Of a DNA stretch of 64,000 nucleotides, positions 34,608-47,047 are shown one piece after another (position 1 is the first letter of the stretch; each line of letters opens with the position of its first letter). Location of the stretch: contig JASANH010001196.1 of the NCBI GenBank assembly GCA_030248295.1, positions 62,001 through 126,000 of the forward strand. Reading direction: 5' to 3'. The DNA is from Mesodorylaimus sp. YZB2_4 (lineage: Eukaryota; Nematoda; Enoplea; Dorylaimida; Dorylaimidae). The notes beneath the pieces were generated by a model. It ran no database searches, was not told the DNA's origin, and worked only from the letters and a program-made list of their open reading frames with translations. Position numbers and translations under genes: made by a program.

Positions 34608-37600
34608 ATGTCGTGCAATGCAAATCCATCCGACGGTCTGAGGTATCCTGATGCGAGGCGTGACGACACCGTAATTGATGAGTATCATGGGCAAAAGGTA
34701 AGATGGGTGTGAGACTGTATGCTTCGCTCGAGTGGGTCGCAGTATCAGAAACAGGGCGGGCTGGTGGATCGGCGCGAGGGGTCATACTGTACCGAAAACA
34801 CTGTTCCCTCCCGCCAGCCAACCATGGAAACTTTGAGTTAGCCTTGAACTTTGCTCTACGTACGTAAAAGGGCTGAGGCTGAAAACCTGAACACTGATTT
34901 TTATTTTCATCGGTACATGCTAAATTTCTTGCAGCAAGAGTTGTACCTAATTGGTAAAAGCCTAGTCTGTCATTTTTCAGTTTACCCCCTGCCTAAAGAA
35001 AAAGATGTTCAAAGCCTTCTGTTGTTATATTTACACTGATCAACCGTGCACGGCACTGTCTGAATGGTGTCACGGGGCCTGTGTTTATCTTGGTTGCTGT
35101 ATTCGAGCATTGTCTGTTCGTGAGTATTTCATCAAAATATTCGCGGATTCATGGCTAGTTTGTGGTTATATCTCATTGACAACACATCATAGTTCTTGCG
35201 ATACAAAATTAATTCTTTCCTAATTTTCAAATTAAAGTTCATAAAACGCTTAAAATCCCTTTCAAACAGTTCTGTGTTTGACGTTTTTATAATCTGCCAA
35301 AGTGGTCATTAAATTTTTTCGCGTTTGCTTGAAAGATACTGCAAAAATTCGATGCTGACTCATCTTCACGTTTTCTAGATCCCAGACCCGTATCGATATC
35401 TCGAGGATCCTGACAGTGCCGAAACGAAGGCCTTTGTGGACAAGTGCAATGAAATTAGCGCTCCATATTTGCAAAGTGCTTCCTATCGAGAAACAATACG
35501 AGCCAAGTAACACTTGGAGATCAATTTTCTGATTCAAAATTCGAGTCATTGGTTTAGGTTGACAAAGCTATGGGATTACCCGAAGCAAAGTGTGTTTTAC
35601 AAAGAAGGCCCCCGTTATTTTTCTTATTTCAATTCGGGTTTGCAAAATCAAAGGTACGTTTTATTTTGTTCTTAGCACGTTTACAGTTCTTGTCGTTTTT
35701 TAGCGTTCTTTACGTTCAAGACAAATTAGGCGGCGAAAAGAAAGTATTTTTGGACCCGAATACATTGTCGCAAGATGGGACGACGGCCTTGTCGATGGTG
35801 GCTTATAGTCATGACGGAACTTTATTCGCCTATGGCTTGAGCGAAAAAGGATCCGATTGGTGTACAGTTTACGTAAGTAACGTGCCTTTTTTGCTTTTCC
35901 TTTTCTAAAGAATTAATTTTATGTTGTAGTTCAAGAAGATTCCGTCAGGCGAAGTTCTTCCGGACAAATTGGAAGGATTGAGATATTCTTCGTTGGCGTG
36001 GACGCACGATAATAAAGGCGTTTTCTACAATGTACGGCAAATGAACTGTTTGAATTTTTTAAAGTTTGTGGTCATCTTTTTTAGAAATATCCTGAGTCAT
36101 TGACAGCCGTTGGTACGAACACGGCGAAGAATAAGTTTCATGTAAGTGTAAATTAGAATGCTACATTTTTGGGCAGGTTTTATAAATTTTTTTTAGTCTC
36201 TCTACTATCACGTTCTGGGCACTTCTCAAGCCGATGATGTGCTGTGTCACGATTTCCTGGACTATCCTGAATACATGACGTAAGTATCCGATCTTATATT
36301 CTTGCACGTTTAAACATGTTCGATCTATTTTGAGGCACGTGGAAGTGAGCGAGGATGGACGATACCTCGTATGCCACGTTGACAAGGGCTGCGATCCGAC
36401 GAATATGTTGTATTATTACGAGCTGGATCCGAATGAAGGAATCAAGAAGAGATTGGATTTGAAAGTTATTGTTGGCGAATTCGAATCGAGGTTTAACGTA
36501 AGACAACAAGTTTAAGTATTATTGCCCAGGTCTTATCTGCAAGTGCTCGTTTGATTTTAGTTTGTTACAAATAAGGGAACAGTTTTTACGATTTTAACGG
36601 ACAATAAAGCGCCCCTATTCAAGCTCATTCAAATTGATGTGACGAAACCGGCGAAAGTAAGGAATTGAGGGGTTTTTAAAATAAAGTTGTGATTGACCGA
36701 GTTTTGAAGGAAAATTGGAAAGTTTTGATTGAAGAAAATAAAGAAGCGAAATTAGATTGGGCCAGTGTGGTATGCCAGGGTGAGAAACTCGTGCTTTGCT
36801 ATATGAAGGATGTGAAGGTATGGTTATTAATTTAGTCGTAGTTTTAAGCCAAGTTTTGAGGTTATTTTTTAGAATATTTTGCAAGTTCATTCGGCGAAGA
36901 CGGGCGAGCATTTGTACACTTTGCCGATCGATATTGGCACTGTGGCTCAATTTAGCGGAAAAGAGCACTTGGATGAAGTAAACTGGTGTTTTTTGTTGAT
37001 TGAAGAAATGTTGGTTTTTCTTACTTTTTTAGATATTTTACAAATTTCAAAGTTACCTAAGTCCCGGTGTGATTTATCGAGTCGATTTGTCGGAGACTAA
37101 TCCGAAACCGGTGGTAAGATGGATGAGATGGTTTGTGGTTTGTGTGGGCATGTGGGGTCCTTTTTTAGGAGTTGCATCGTATCGAAGTGGATGGAGTTGA
37201 CAGCTCGAAGTTTGAGACGAATCAAGTGTTTTATGCAAGCAAGGATGGCACGAAAGTGCCGATGTACGTGACTCATTTGAAGGTGAGCTATGGTGGGTTT
37301 GATTGGGAGTGTGGTTTGAATTGTGTGGTTTCAGGGAATTCGATTGGACGGGTCGAATCCGTGCATTCTGTATGGATATGGTGGTTTCAATGTTTCCATA
37401 TTGCCGTCGTTCAGTGTCTCGAAGTTGATGTTTGTGAAACATTTTCGTGGGATTTATGCGTCTGCGAATATTCGTGGCGGAAGGTGAGTGTTGAAGTTTT
37501 TCTTCTGGTTTTAGCTTTAGGACTGTTTTTTAGTGAATATGGCGAAAATTGGCATCAAAGCGGAATAAAAGAGAAGAAACAAAATGTTTTCGACGATTTC

Positions 37601-39167
37601 GTGGCGGCTGCTGAATTTTTGACTGAGAAGAAATATACGAGTAGAGATAGGTGAGTTGGGAAGAGGGGTGGGGACACTTGCCAGCTTGGTTTGGGGAGTA
37701 TCTTAGGTCCCATGATGCGAACAGAGCTCGCAGCACACTTTACACGCCGTCAACGATCTGACAGGACTGATTGGAAGACCGTGGACGGCGTGTCGAGTGT
37801 GCTGGCTGCTCTGATTCACTGTGTGGGAGACCAAGAGATAATAGGTATGATTTTCATACCTGTGCGGACCGGGGGAGGGATACGGTGCTATCATTCTTGT
37901 TGCTTGTTTAGGCTGGCGATCGAAGGAGGCTCGAACGGTGGTTTGTTGGTTGCAGCGGTTGCGAATCAACGACCCGATTTGTTCGGTGCGGTGATCAACC
38001 ACGTGGGGTAAGGAGAAGTGGGGCAGTGGTCGGGGCGGAACCTGTAGGCGTCACAAGGTGGGCTGAGGGGGTCGTGCACTACAAGTCGCTTTATGATGCT
38101 CATCCAGCGCCCCCCCCCAATTTCTAAAGGTCGGGGCACTGGTAATTCTTAGCTGGCGTACTAGAAGTTGTGAAGAATGAGAATCTGACGAACTACAGTT
38201 CGACTTTTTGCTTCACACTGCTCACGTAAGTTGCCTCATCAAATTATTAGAAGCCGCTGCTTTACGTTGCACACACTTTTAGTACATATGCCCTTGACGC
38301 GTCGGCCGCATTGCAGGAGCGAGATAGGAATCTAAAGCGTCGTGCTAGTGGGGAGTGAGAATGTGAGCAGTGTCGTGTGGCTTGTGAATGGACAGGGAAG
38401 GGGAGTTTATGCGTGGAGCTTTCATTTCAGCGTGCTCGATATGTTGCGGTTTCAAAATTTCACAATCGGTCATGCGTGGGTACCCGAATTTGGTTGTTCG
38501 TCGGAGCCGAGCGATTTCAAGTCTTTGATCCAGTGAGTGTGTAAATAACTGAATTTTTGGCGTGGATTGTATCGATAGTATTTTAGGTACTCGCCTTTGC
38601 ACAATTTGAAAGTCCCTGATGGCGGATACCCTGCCATGTTATTGCTGACTGGGGATCACGACGATCGCGTTGTACCATTGCATTCGCTCAAGTATATCGC
38701 CCAATTGTACCATTTAATCAATAAGGAGAGTGCGAAACAAAGGAAACCCGTCTTGATTCGGATCGATACGAAAGCGGGCCACGGGGCTGGCAAACCAACT
38801 TCGAAAGTGGTACGTGAGGCTTGGGTGTAGGTGACCTGTCGGGTGTTTGTCGTGTCTTGGATAGCCTTGTCTGTCTTGACCCCGTTGGAAAGGCCTGGCC
38901 TGGCTTGGACAAGTTCGAAACTAGACTCAGCTTTAGCCGTATGGGCTGCTTGCTTGCTTTCGATACACGATGAAGTTCCAGACCAGATGTCTCGGCCTTC
39001 TGCGACGATGTAGATTTGGTTGAAATGTTTTGGGGGCTAACTGCTCCCACTGTATCTTGCCCGTCTGTCCTGCGCAGTGGACTAAAAAAGTTTTATTTCA
39101 GATTGACGAACTGACAGAAGTTTATTCGTTTTTGACACGCGTATTAAATTTGGAATGGGTCGAATAG
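34608..39167 (+). CDS. PREP: Prolyl oligopeptidase (S9A serine peptidase)
   Basis: Cytosolic serine peptidase that cuts after proline in short peptides. Exons: 34608-34697, 35379-35506, 35558-35653, 35704-35872, 35930-36031, 36085-36141, 36197-36279, 36335-36497, 36561-36656, 36710-36817, 36873-36977, 37033-37113, 37169-37282, 37335-37483, 37534-37650, 37912-38007, 38431-38532, 38587-38809, 39102-39167; 714 aa against 710 in human. The first exon ends DEYHGQK and joins [13 protein letters not shown], the family N-terminus, which decides the start. A seven-bladed propeller region follows ([18 protein letters not shown]). The alpha/beta hydrolase domain begins around YGYGGFNVS. Catalytic Ser lies in GGSNGGLL (exon 16), Asp in DHDDRVVP and His in AGHGAGKP (exon 18). 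EYGENWH replaces the usual GEYGETWH context with SEYGE, a mild change. All three catalytic residues are present, so the enzyme should be active. Confidence 0.96.
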
Positions 39168-39550
39168 GAACTGGCGTTTTAGACAAGCATTATTCACTGT
39201 AGGCGGGGTGTTTATTTTATGGGGCGTGTGGGAGTATGCAATGTTGTGGAAAACATTTGTGTGCCGAGTAAAGATCGTGGTCTGGTCTGACTTTTTGTGT
39301 AAGATCGGCTTATCCGCAATTTTGCTTTAACTTGTTAGCTGAAACTGTATTTTACGCAAGTGTGGTTGGTTGTAGCGTATGATCTGCCTTGCCTTTAAGG
39401 CCACGGGGCCCCCTGTTCGGTTCGATATTATTGCGGAAAGAATTTTAGATTTGAAATTTTCTCGATCAAAAGTAGGTTTGAGGTAAATTGAAGAGAAAGT
39501 TATGAGGTTGTGCTTATTTCAGACCAAAAATTGACGACAATCAAGAGACG

Positions 39551-41150
39551 ATGAGTAGTTCGGAAGAAGTGTCTTGGATTTCATGGTTTTGTGGACTTCG
39601 TGGGAATGAATTCTTTTGTGAAGTGAGTAGATGGTGGCCTGGCAGTTAGAAGGAGTAGTCTCTGCGTGAACGGAGGGGTCTGTGTGTTGACACTGTATTG
39701 AGGAGACATTCGATTGGGAGTGATTATCGGCACTCGGGCGGTTTGGGACCATCCAGAAAGGTCGACCGCTGAAATCTCGATTTTTCACCTCTCGATCTTG
39801 GAACTTGCCAAGTCTGTTGGCACTTCTGGTGTCGCTTTTACAGTCAGCTTAGACACACTGAGTCCGTGTCCTGGCTGATTATGAAAGGGGCGCGCCCCCC
39901 CCCCCCTGATCACATGCCGACCACTTCTCGCGAACCCCCTCGAAAATGGTCGACCATTTTAGCCACTTTGATTATGTCCATTTATGATACTGTCAGATCG
40001 AATGGTAGACTATCCTCTGACTGTTTGTGAATGAGTTCTCGTGGAATCTTGAAACTGCGCTCAGCTCAGCTGGGAATGCCATTATTGTAGGTCGATGAGG
40101 ATTACATTCAAGACAAGTTCAATTTGACTGGCTTGAACGAACAAGTGCCGCATTATCGCCAAGCATTGGATATGATCCTCGATTTGGAACCCGGTAAGTC
40201 TGTTGGCACTTGCGGTGTCACTTTTACAGCCAGCTAAGACGCACTAAGTCCGTGTCCTGACTGAGTATGCAACGGGGGGTGCCTGTTTTTTGGGACAGTG
40301 TTGGACTCACAGCCGTTGTTTTTTCACAGATGACGAGCTGGAGGATAATCCGAGTCAATCGGACTTGGTCGAACAAGCGGCGGAGATGTTGTACGGATTA
40401 ATTCACGCTCGATATATTCTGACTAATCGTGGAATCGCTCAGATGATCGAGAAATGGCAGAATGGAGATTTCGGTCATTGTCCGCGCGTCTATTGCGAAA
40501 ACCAACCGATGATTCCTATTGGTGAGTTAGAGGTCCTATTCGAGGCACTGATATCGTTGTATAAGGAAAGTGGGAAAAATGCCAGATTTTGTTTAATTTT
40601 TAAAAAATTGGGTCTTAAATATGCTGGAATTTCATGGAAACACAGTCATAGGCCAAAAAAATTTTGAGCCAGAACGAACTGTATTGAGTCTAGCCAAGAG
40701 AATGATTTCAGGCTTGTCGGATGTCCCTGGCGAGGCGATGGTCAAGTTGTACTGTCCCAAGTGCATGGACGTGTACACCCCTAAATCATCCAAGCACCAT
40801 CATACGGATGGCGCCTACTTCGGCACTGGATTCCCGCATATGTTGTTCATGGTGCATCCTGAACTGCGTCCCAAGCGTCCTGCTAACCAATTCGTTCCGA
40901 GGTAGGGTGTTGAGGTGTGGATGGCCAGACGAGTGTGGATTCATTTCCTCCTGGCTTTGTCAACTTCGTTTGGCACAGTTGGTCTTCCTGGATTAACAGA
41001 GTTTTATCTAGGACTGCTTATTTTAGATTGTACGGCTTCAAGATCCACACGAACGCTTATCAACTCCAATACCAGGCCGCGCAAAGTTTCAAGCAGCCTC
41101 TGAGGGCTTCGAATGCTCCTTATTCGCCCGCTAAGTTGGCTTCGCATTAG
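39551..41150 (+). CDS. CSNK2B: Casein kinase 2 regulatory beta subunit
   Basis: Regulatory subunit of the CK2 holoenzyme; it dimerises through a zinc finger and docks two catalytic subunits. Exons: 39551-39622, 40091-40193, 40330-40521, 40712-40901, 41027-41150; 226 aa. Features in order: N-terminal autophosphorylation site MSSSEEVSW; acidic loop [12 protein letters not shown]; the four zinc-binding cysteines in [10 protein letters not shown] and [10 protein letters not shown]; the interaction segment [20 protein letters not shown]; and a tail ending [10 protein letters not shown] splice acceptor at about 39521 suggests a non-coding 5' exon further left. The protein is nearly canonical in length and motifs. 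Confidence 0.97.
39810..40290 (+). repeat. CSNK2B: Direct repeat pair in CSNK2B introns 1 and 2
   Basis: About 39797-39905 in intron 1 matches about 40176-40290: AAGTCTGTTGGCACTT, TTTTACAG, then GTCCGTGTCCTG. The right copy begins inside the end of exon 2 and crosses its splice donor; the left copy carries a decayed version of that exon end. Confidence 0.6.
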
Positions 41151-41585
41151 AGAAGGGATCTAAACGAGACGGGCATCGGTGGTTTGTGCAGTGTCAACTT
41201 TTCATTACTTTTTGGTGTTCATTGTGCATTGATGGCCTTGCACACGCGTGTGGTGTTTGTCGGACTGTCTTATCCAGTAAGCCTTGTACGTGTTTGATTG
41301 CGCTTGGGGACAAAGGGAGGAGTAAATGACTCGAGAGTGTTCGCAATCTCTCGACCCCTGCACGACCTGAAAGCGGACACTCCAACGCAACCACAGTCAG
41401 CCAACACTCCCTGACGATGGCAAGCGCAGTGGAGAGATCGTCCAGTATGTGTGGTGACTCGGATAGAGGAAATAGTCTAGCCTGGAGACAGTCCATGCCT
41501 ATTACAACGCTACGGGCATACAGCGAGCCCGGTGGGTGACCCTACTTCTCCCCATGCCATACATGACAGGAGGGCATCCTAATGG
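41151..41585. other. Convergent intergenic gap CSNK2B / galactosyltransferase
   Basis: Both genes end here, on opposite strands. No coding exon recognised. Confidence 0.5.
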
Positions 41586-42737
41586 TCACACATCCTGGCA
41601 CACACTTTTCAGCCTCTCTCTTGATTCATTTTCGAAAATATCGATTAATATTCTAGTGAATAAGAGATTCATTTCTGTGGCCACTACTTGGTAAGTCATA
41701 GTGTTGAGTCCATCGTCGTGCCACCGTTCGTGCGCCGTGTCGTACAGTCTGTCATTGCAGGGATTGAGGGGGTTGTGCGTGTCCTGGGGATGCTTGATCA
41801 TCCGGTACCTTGCAATGTGGGCGGGGGGACGTTGGATGTGCAGGCCGTGCAGTCGTAGTCTGACGGCCATGTCGTCGTCTTCGCGATCCCAGCCCCAGTA
41901 GTCGTTGCTGTACCCATTGACCATGTGGAATATGGTGCTGTCCATGGCGACCACCCCTCCGAATAGGTTGACGAAAGGCAGGACATAGTCGAACTTGTCA
42001 ACGGCCACGGACAAGTGACGTGGTTGGGGGGAGCAGAAATACAAATTCAGGTCATTTTCGGGCATCATATCAACATCGTGGAAGATAAGACAAGGTCGAG
42101 GATCGTCTCGTGTGGCTTCCACGAATCCAGCATTCATCAATTTGGCTTTGTTAAATGTTTGATTTTGGATTTGTTCAATTATAAACAGCCTGTAGTCCAC
42201 TTGCTGCTTCTGGAGTAGGCTGTGTATGTTGTGCAGGAATGCGCGCAAATGGGATTGCCTGTCCCGAAATGGCACGATGACAGCCAGTCGGGCGCGGGCC
42301 TTGCACTGGCTCGGTGCCCATCCCCCACCCAGGGTCAGGTTGCTGGGCTGGTACAGGGTCAGTAAGTGGTCATAGGTGGGGTATTCGAGTAATGGTTGGA
42401 TGGGACCCACCAGGAGCTCCATCGAACAGTGTGGTCTGTCCAGAGCAGACAGTGCTGGCCTGTTTTCCATCCCCAACATAGCATCGACGTTCGTCCACGT
42501 TGATTCCTGATTTGGGCTGGACTGGCGTGCGTTTTGTTTTCTGGTGAATTCAATCTGTGATCGATGAGTTTGAAATACACTTCTTTCCGATTCGTTTTCA
42601 CGAGCCTTGATTCGATCTGAACTATAATTCCTGGTGTCCATCGAAAAGATAATGAACGAATAGAAAATGGTCAGAAATAAAATAATTCTAAACAATTGAA
42701 TTTTATTACTTTTATCTATCGATCCAGAATTTTTCAT
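41586..42737 (-). CDS. Beta-1,4-galactosyltransferase-like, GT7 family, intronless
   Basis: Golgi type II membrane enzyme that transfers galactose (or GalNAc) in beta-1,4 linkage to N-acetylglucosamine or another acceptor. Single exon of 383 codons. A short cytosolic tail precedes a membrane anchor at about residues 14-33 (LFRIILFLTIFYSFIIF), then a Ser/Asn-rich stem. Catalytic motifs are intact: RLAVIVPFRDRQSHL (UDP binding), FHDVDMMPEND (metal-binding DVD), VNLFGGVVAM, NGYSNDYWGWDREDDDM (acceptor and catalytic loop) and ARYRMIKH (metal-binding His). WGWDREDDD replaces the common WGWGGEDDD. Lack of introns in a genome where its neighbours have many suggests origin by retroposition or an ancient single-exon gene. 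Precise acceptor specificity cannot be read from the sequence. Confidence 0.92.
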   Translation of the reverse strand: MKNSGSIDKSNKIQLFRIILFLTIFYSFIIFSMDTRNYSSDRIKARENESERSVFQTHRSQIEFTRKQNARQSSPNQESTWTNVDAMLGMENRPALSALDRPHCSMELLVGPIQPLLEYPTYDHLLTLYQPSNLTLGGGWAPSQCKARARLAVIVPFRDRQSHLRAFLHNIHSLLQKQQVDYRLFIIEQIQNQTFNKAKLMNAGFVEATRDDPRPCLIFHDVDMMPENDLNLYFCSPQPRHLSVAVDKFDYVLPFVNLFGGVVAMDSTIFHMVNGYSNDYWGWDREDDDMAVRLRLHGLHIQRPPAHIARYRMIKHPQDTHNPLNPCNDRLYDTAHERWHDDGLNTMTYQVVATEMNLLFTRILIDIFENESRERLKSVCQDV

Positions 42738-43859
42738 ATTTAATTTGACAAGAAAGTGTGGAATTCAGCGGACAAGTGCCTCTGGAATCCGCCAGAAAGC
42801 AGAGCAGGTCGTGGTTATCAAAATAGTGCTGGAATTCGATGTTCCAAACTGCTCTGGCTAATTTCGCCGCTGCTTCACGACTCGCCTGATTGGGGACCCC
42901 AGTGACGAATGACTGCGCCAGTCGAGCGCATGCCGATAGAGACCATAAAACCCCTCAGAGTAAATCATATGCATCGTTGAAAACTGTAGTCGAGGGTGGC
43001 ACAGTCCCGAGTTTGTTGAAGCCTGTCAGTAAGCAGAGCCTGGCTAACATGCACATTATGCGCCCAGTGTCTCTGCTGCCTCCCGTTCATAACCAGTGCA
43101 CTTCGCTGGCACTGCTGCCAATAAGTTGAGCAAAGCAGCACATTGATGTCTTCAGTGCCGATTTCAGAAAATGTTGGAAGCTGCTTAAAAAAATTAGATA
43201 TTTTATATTTTTGTGACCTTATAACTTGTTGGATATGGTTGGATGGCACCCCATACTGTAACCGCTATTGATAAGATATACTGAAAGATGAAGCGCAGCT
43301 GCCATATCTGAAACTATAGTTTACCCCCTCGTCCACGAGATCCATTCTAATGAGCCTAACCTGAGATCGGGTTGACCCCACGGATCTACTGTACCCAAGC
43401 CCTTACAACCTGGACATTTTACTTGCGATTGTGTGCTATACATCTAATGACCAAAGCTTCTGCACCATGCCAACAACCCAGGCCGAGGCAGCCGACCAAG
43501 TCTAGTCCATGGAACTTGGTTGACTAGATGACGCTCCCAGCTCCTCGCAGAGTATCGATCGCCAGTCGAGCCTGCAACTTGCTGGTTTGCATCACCGCCA
43601 ATTCCGAAATTCGGCGACATACGTAGGTCCCTGGATATCACAGCATCGACCCCGCTTTTTTTTCTTCATTAAAGTGCGCATAAACTAGTTTTCATAGTTC
43701 AACGAAGCATGCATGGAAAGAGCTATGCTCGATACATTATGATGAGGCCAAGCGGAGACACACGACGAGTTGAAAGGCCTAGTGGTTTCCTCAACTACAG
43801 AAATATTGTGACCCTACCTATGTTATTGCCAAGAGCACAAAGTTTGGTACTGTTGATGA
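42738..43859. other. No gene seen
   Basis: Upstream flank of the galactosyltransferase, which must hold its promoter. Short open frames only. Confidence 0.45.
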
Positions 43860-44175
43860 GATGTCACTTTGAAAAAAAATTCCCTGAGAGAGAGGTCGCG
43901 AAACCTCGTCCCGGATTCCCGCGGAACCCCGCGGATTCCCGCGGAACCACGTGAACACCTAAGGATTCCCTTTCTAGAAGGTTCTCAAGTGGCAGATGAA
44001 TTGCATAATTGCTGATCAAGCCATCATGTAGCCATGAGATGTCACTTTGAAAAATAATTCCCTGAGAGCGGGGTCGCGAGCCTTGTCCTGGATCCCCGCG
44101 GATTCCCGCGGATTCTCTTTCTAGAAGGTTCTCAAATGGCAGATGAATTGCATAATTGCTGATTGAGCCATCAAT
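43860..44175 (+). repeat. Two-unit tandem repeat with internal GCGGATTCCC repeats
   Basis: Unit 1 (about 43860-44037) and unit 2 (about 44038-44175) both run from GATGTCACTTTGAAAAA to GCATAATTGCTGAT. Each contains a short array of CCCGCGGATT/CCCGCGGAAC. Unit 2 is shorter by loss of array units. Confidence 0.75.
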
Positions 44176-45002
44176 ATGGTGCCACTGATGACCCGTAACT
44201 GGACTGCCATGGAAGAGAGGCGTAGGCGTGAATGGAAACACTCCACATATGTTTATCGTTATCGCTCAAATTTGCAAACATGTATGTTAAGACTCCAGCA
44301 CAGCTTCATCATATGATTGCTGATATGATGGGTTCCGCGGAGAGACCGTTCTTGGGGTTTCAGAGTGTCACATGGTCATCAAGTGTCAAAACCAGAACAA
44401 AGCATGACTTTTTTTCTTCGCGGCTCTCCTAATTGTGCGCCACTGACTTGCTTCATATCGCATCAGAAATCCTATAATCCCAGATTGAGCCACTGCTTTG
44501 TGTGCCTGCCATGGCCAGCGCTGAAATCATGCACTTTTTCTCTCGAGTCCATCCTAATATAGCAGACTCCCCAACACTGTCACTCGTTCACTTTGCCAAA
44601 AATGGTTATTTTTGATTTTGCAATCACGCAATCACGCAATTTTCAAATCTTGCTTGCGTTACACACAACTTAATCAGCGTGTTTCATTTGCCATTAGGTC
44701 GAGCGATTCACAATTGCACTTGCCAAGCCACTAAGTGTACATTTTTCTGCCTTGACTGTGAGCTGACACAGAACATAGTGGACCGTTGTATGTACAATAA
44801 CATGCGCTGTTGCGGTTACAGTATTCCTGTGCATAAAAATACACGCACTGCACGAAGAGCACACACAGTTCATGAATCAGAGAAAGAAGAAGAAAACTAG
44901 GCCTGAAATAATTGAGATTTGCAATGGAACCTCTCCAACAGAGCACATGATATCCTAGTGCATGTACCAGTCTTATGATTGCACATTACCAGAGTCACTT
45001 GC
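44176..45002. other. No gene seen
   Basis: 3' flank of the HES gene (minus strand). Nothing recognised. Confidence 0.45.
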
Positions 45003-47047
45003 TCACCATGGTCGCCACACACTGTCCTTCCCGCCGGTATTCGCATCAGGCATATCGCTCTCATTGGTTGCCTCGGAACTGCTGCAACTGGCCGAATCCT
45101 CGCCTTCGTCCTCCTCCTCGTCGTCCTCGTCTTCGTAACAGGCGGGTGTGCTGGCCAGCATACGAGTGGTTGTGGTCGACGATCTGGATCCTGATCGATC
45201 ATGGCCATCTTCCGATTTGGTCCCTATCATATCTCCGTCAAATGTGCCGCCTTTCTCCAACTCGCGTTTGATCACATCATCCGAGACTGACAATGCCGGT
45301 CGATCATCTATTATCGATTTGGAAATTGGGAAAGGTGGGAGCATGGAGGACAATCCGCCAGGCATGGATTGCTGACTGAGATGATGCATAGGAGGGATCA
45401 TACTAGCCTGCCATCGGTGCGCCGCTGCCGCAGCAGCTGCAGCAGCGGCTGCAAAAGCTGTAGGAGGATATAAAGCTGTGCTGGCTGGAGGCAGTTGCAA
45501 TGCAGGTCGAAGTGCGGGCGATGACGAGCCTAGACCGAATGCAGACGAAGCCGGAAATACGGCTGGTGCTAATCGTTGTCTATTCGCTGGTGCTGGGATG
45601 ACGGAAGGCCCACTGGCCACCAACATCGGATGTGATTGAGGGATGGGCAGTGTGTGCTGCAGTGCTCGCAGCCGCTCGTCCAGATGTCTTTCTAAGGCTT
45701 GTTTCATCGGTGCTGGCATTCCGTCCACAGTATTGGCGTAGTGTCGAACTTGCGCCGCACAGTCCCGCCATCCATCCAAAAAGCGATCTCTGATCGATGG
45801 TTGAATCATGCTGGCTCGCATTAATTGCTCTTGTTGCATGCGACGAAGCAGTTGTACTGTCATCTCCAAAATATCTGCTTTTTCCAATTTCGAGGTTTGA
45901 CTCGGATCCCGTTTCAAATATTCCAAAAGAAGATTTTTCAAATCGCCTAGGCATTTGTTGATTCGAGCACGACGACGTTTTTCCATCAAAGGTTTCTTGG
46001 CCTGGAAAAAATCTTAAGTTGCAGATAGATGCCATATCTATTTCCAGTCTTCAGTAAATGATGGCGAAGGCCTGTACGGTACTGAAGGGGTAGACCCAGC
46101 AGGTCCCCCCCCAAGGGCCAAGCCATGAAAGTGTTCTCTGTTGTGCGTGATACAGTTCATAGGACAGACAAGCCAGCCAAGCTGGGCGAGTGATAGGTTT
46201 TCTGAATGACCTGGAATATTAGCTGGCTGAGGCGTGCAGCGCAACAAATCAACTCCAGAAAATTTAGACGGGTCCTATCACTTATTTGATTCTGCAGACT
46301 GTGAGTGAATATATGTGCGATTCTGGCACAATGTTTCGTAAATCAGCTCAGAGACGGTCGATTAGTGATTTTAGAACGAGAAATTCGGAGAAAATCTGGA
46401 ATTTTGTTGGTTCAACGACACTTGGCTCAAAAAATAACTTTTTGCTTAAATACGCACTGCGCCTTGTCCGACATAATTTGTGCGAGGCAGATGTTTTTGG
46501 ATGATAGAGTCCGAATTTAGAATCATGCATTCTTAAATAATAATTCAAAATGCTATGCTGGACACGGCCGATGCACAAAGCCAGAAAAAGATATACTGAT
46601 CACATAAACATATATCTCAGATTTACAATTACGATAGAAGGTCCTTTCCTTTTCTCTCGGAGAAAAACGCAAGTTTTGTAGCGTCTAAAAATTCAAATTT
46701 CCAACAGGGAGCTGGGCTGGGATCAAGTCTATCTTGTGACTGACTGAGTAACGCGATTGAGATTGACTGCTATGCTGAAACTGCTTTGAAGTTGCTCAAA
46801 GTAGCGATAGCTCGGATCAATCACAAAACTCACAATCAATGTCAAAAATGGTTTTCGTGAAAGAGGACCGCAAATTCAGGGGGGAAATGTTGGAAGGCGT
46901 GTCAGACAGGAATACACAGAGCAGATCACCTCGGAGAAAACCCGCATACAGCAGCTACAGCATATTTGCAATGCAAAGACCAAAGTCGCCTACCTTGCGA
47001 TCCATTCTTTCGGATGTAGTCGAGCTATGACAAGGCATCGTTCGCAT
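45003..47047 (-). CDS. HES/Hairy-type bHLH-Orange repressor
   Basis: Transcriptional repressor of the Hairy/Enhancer-of-split group, typically a Notch target that recruits Groucho. Exon 2 is 46001-45003. Exon 1 is read as 47047-46994 (MRTMPCHSSTTSERMDRK), joined in phase to AKKPLMEKRRRARINKCL, across a 992 bp intron. The basic-HLH part has the family MEKRRRARIN and LEKADILEMTVQLLR. An Orange-like region follows (GWRDCAAQVRHYANTVDGMP, ALERHLDERLRALQ). Later come a poly-Ala run of about 13, Pro/Ser-rich sequence, an acidic stretch and the terminal WRPW tetrapeptide. The basic region here lacks the usual Pro of the Hairy basic domain at its visible start, but KKPLMEKRR keeps the subfamily look. 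Exon 1 is inferred from phase and similarity and is less certain; two CSL-type sites lie upstream. Confidence 0.9.

Noticed and set aside
41701..42218. Open frames opposite the galactosyltransferase
   Set aside because: Antisense shadows of a well-supported coding exon.
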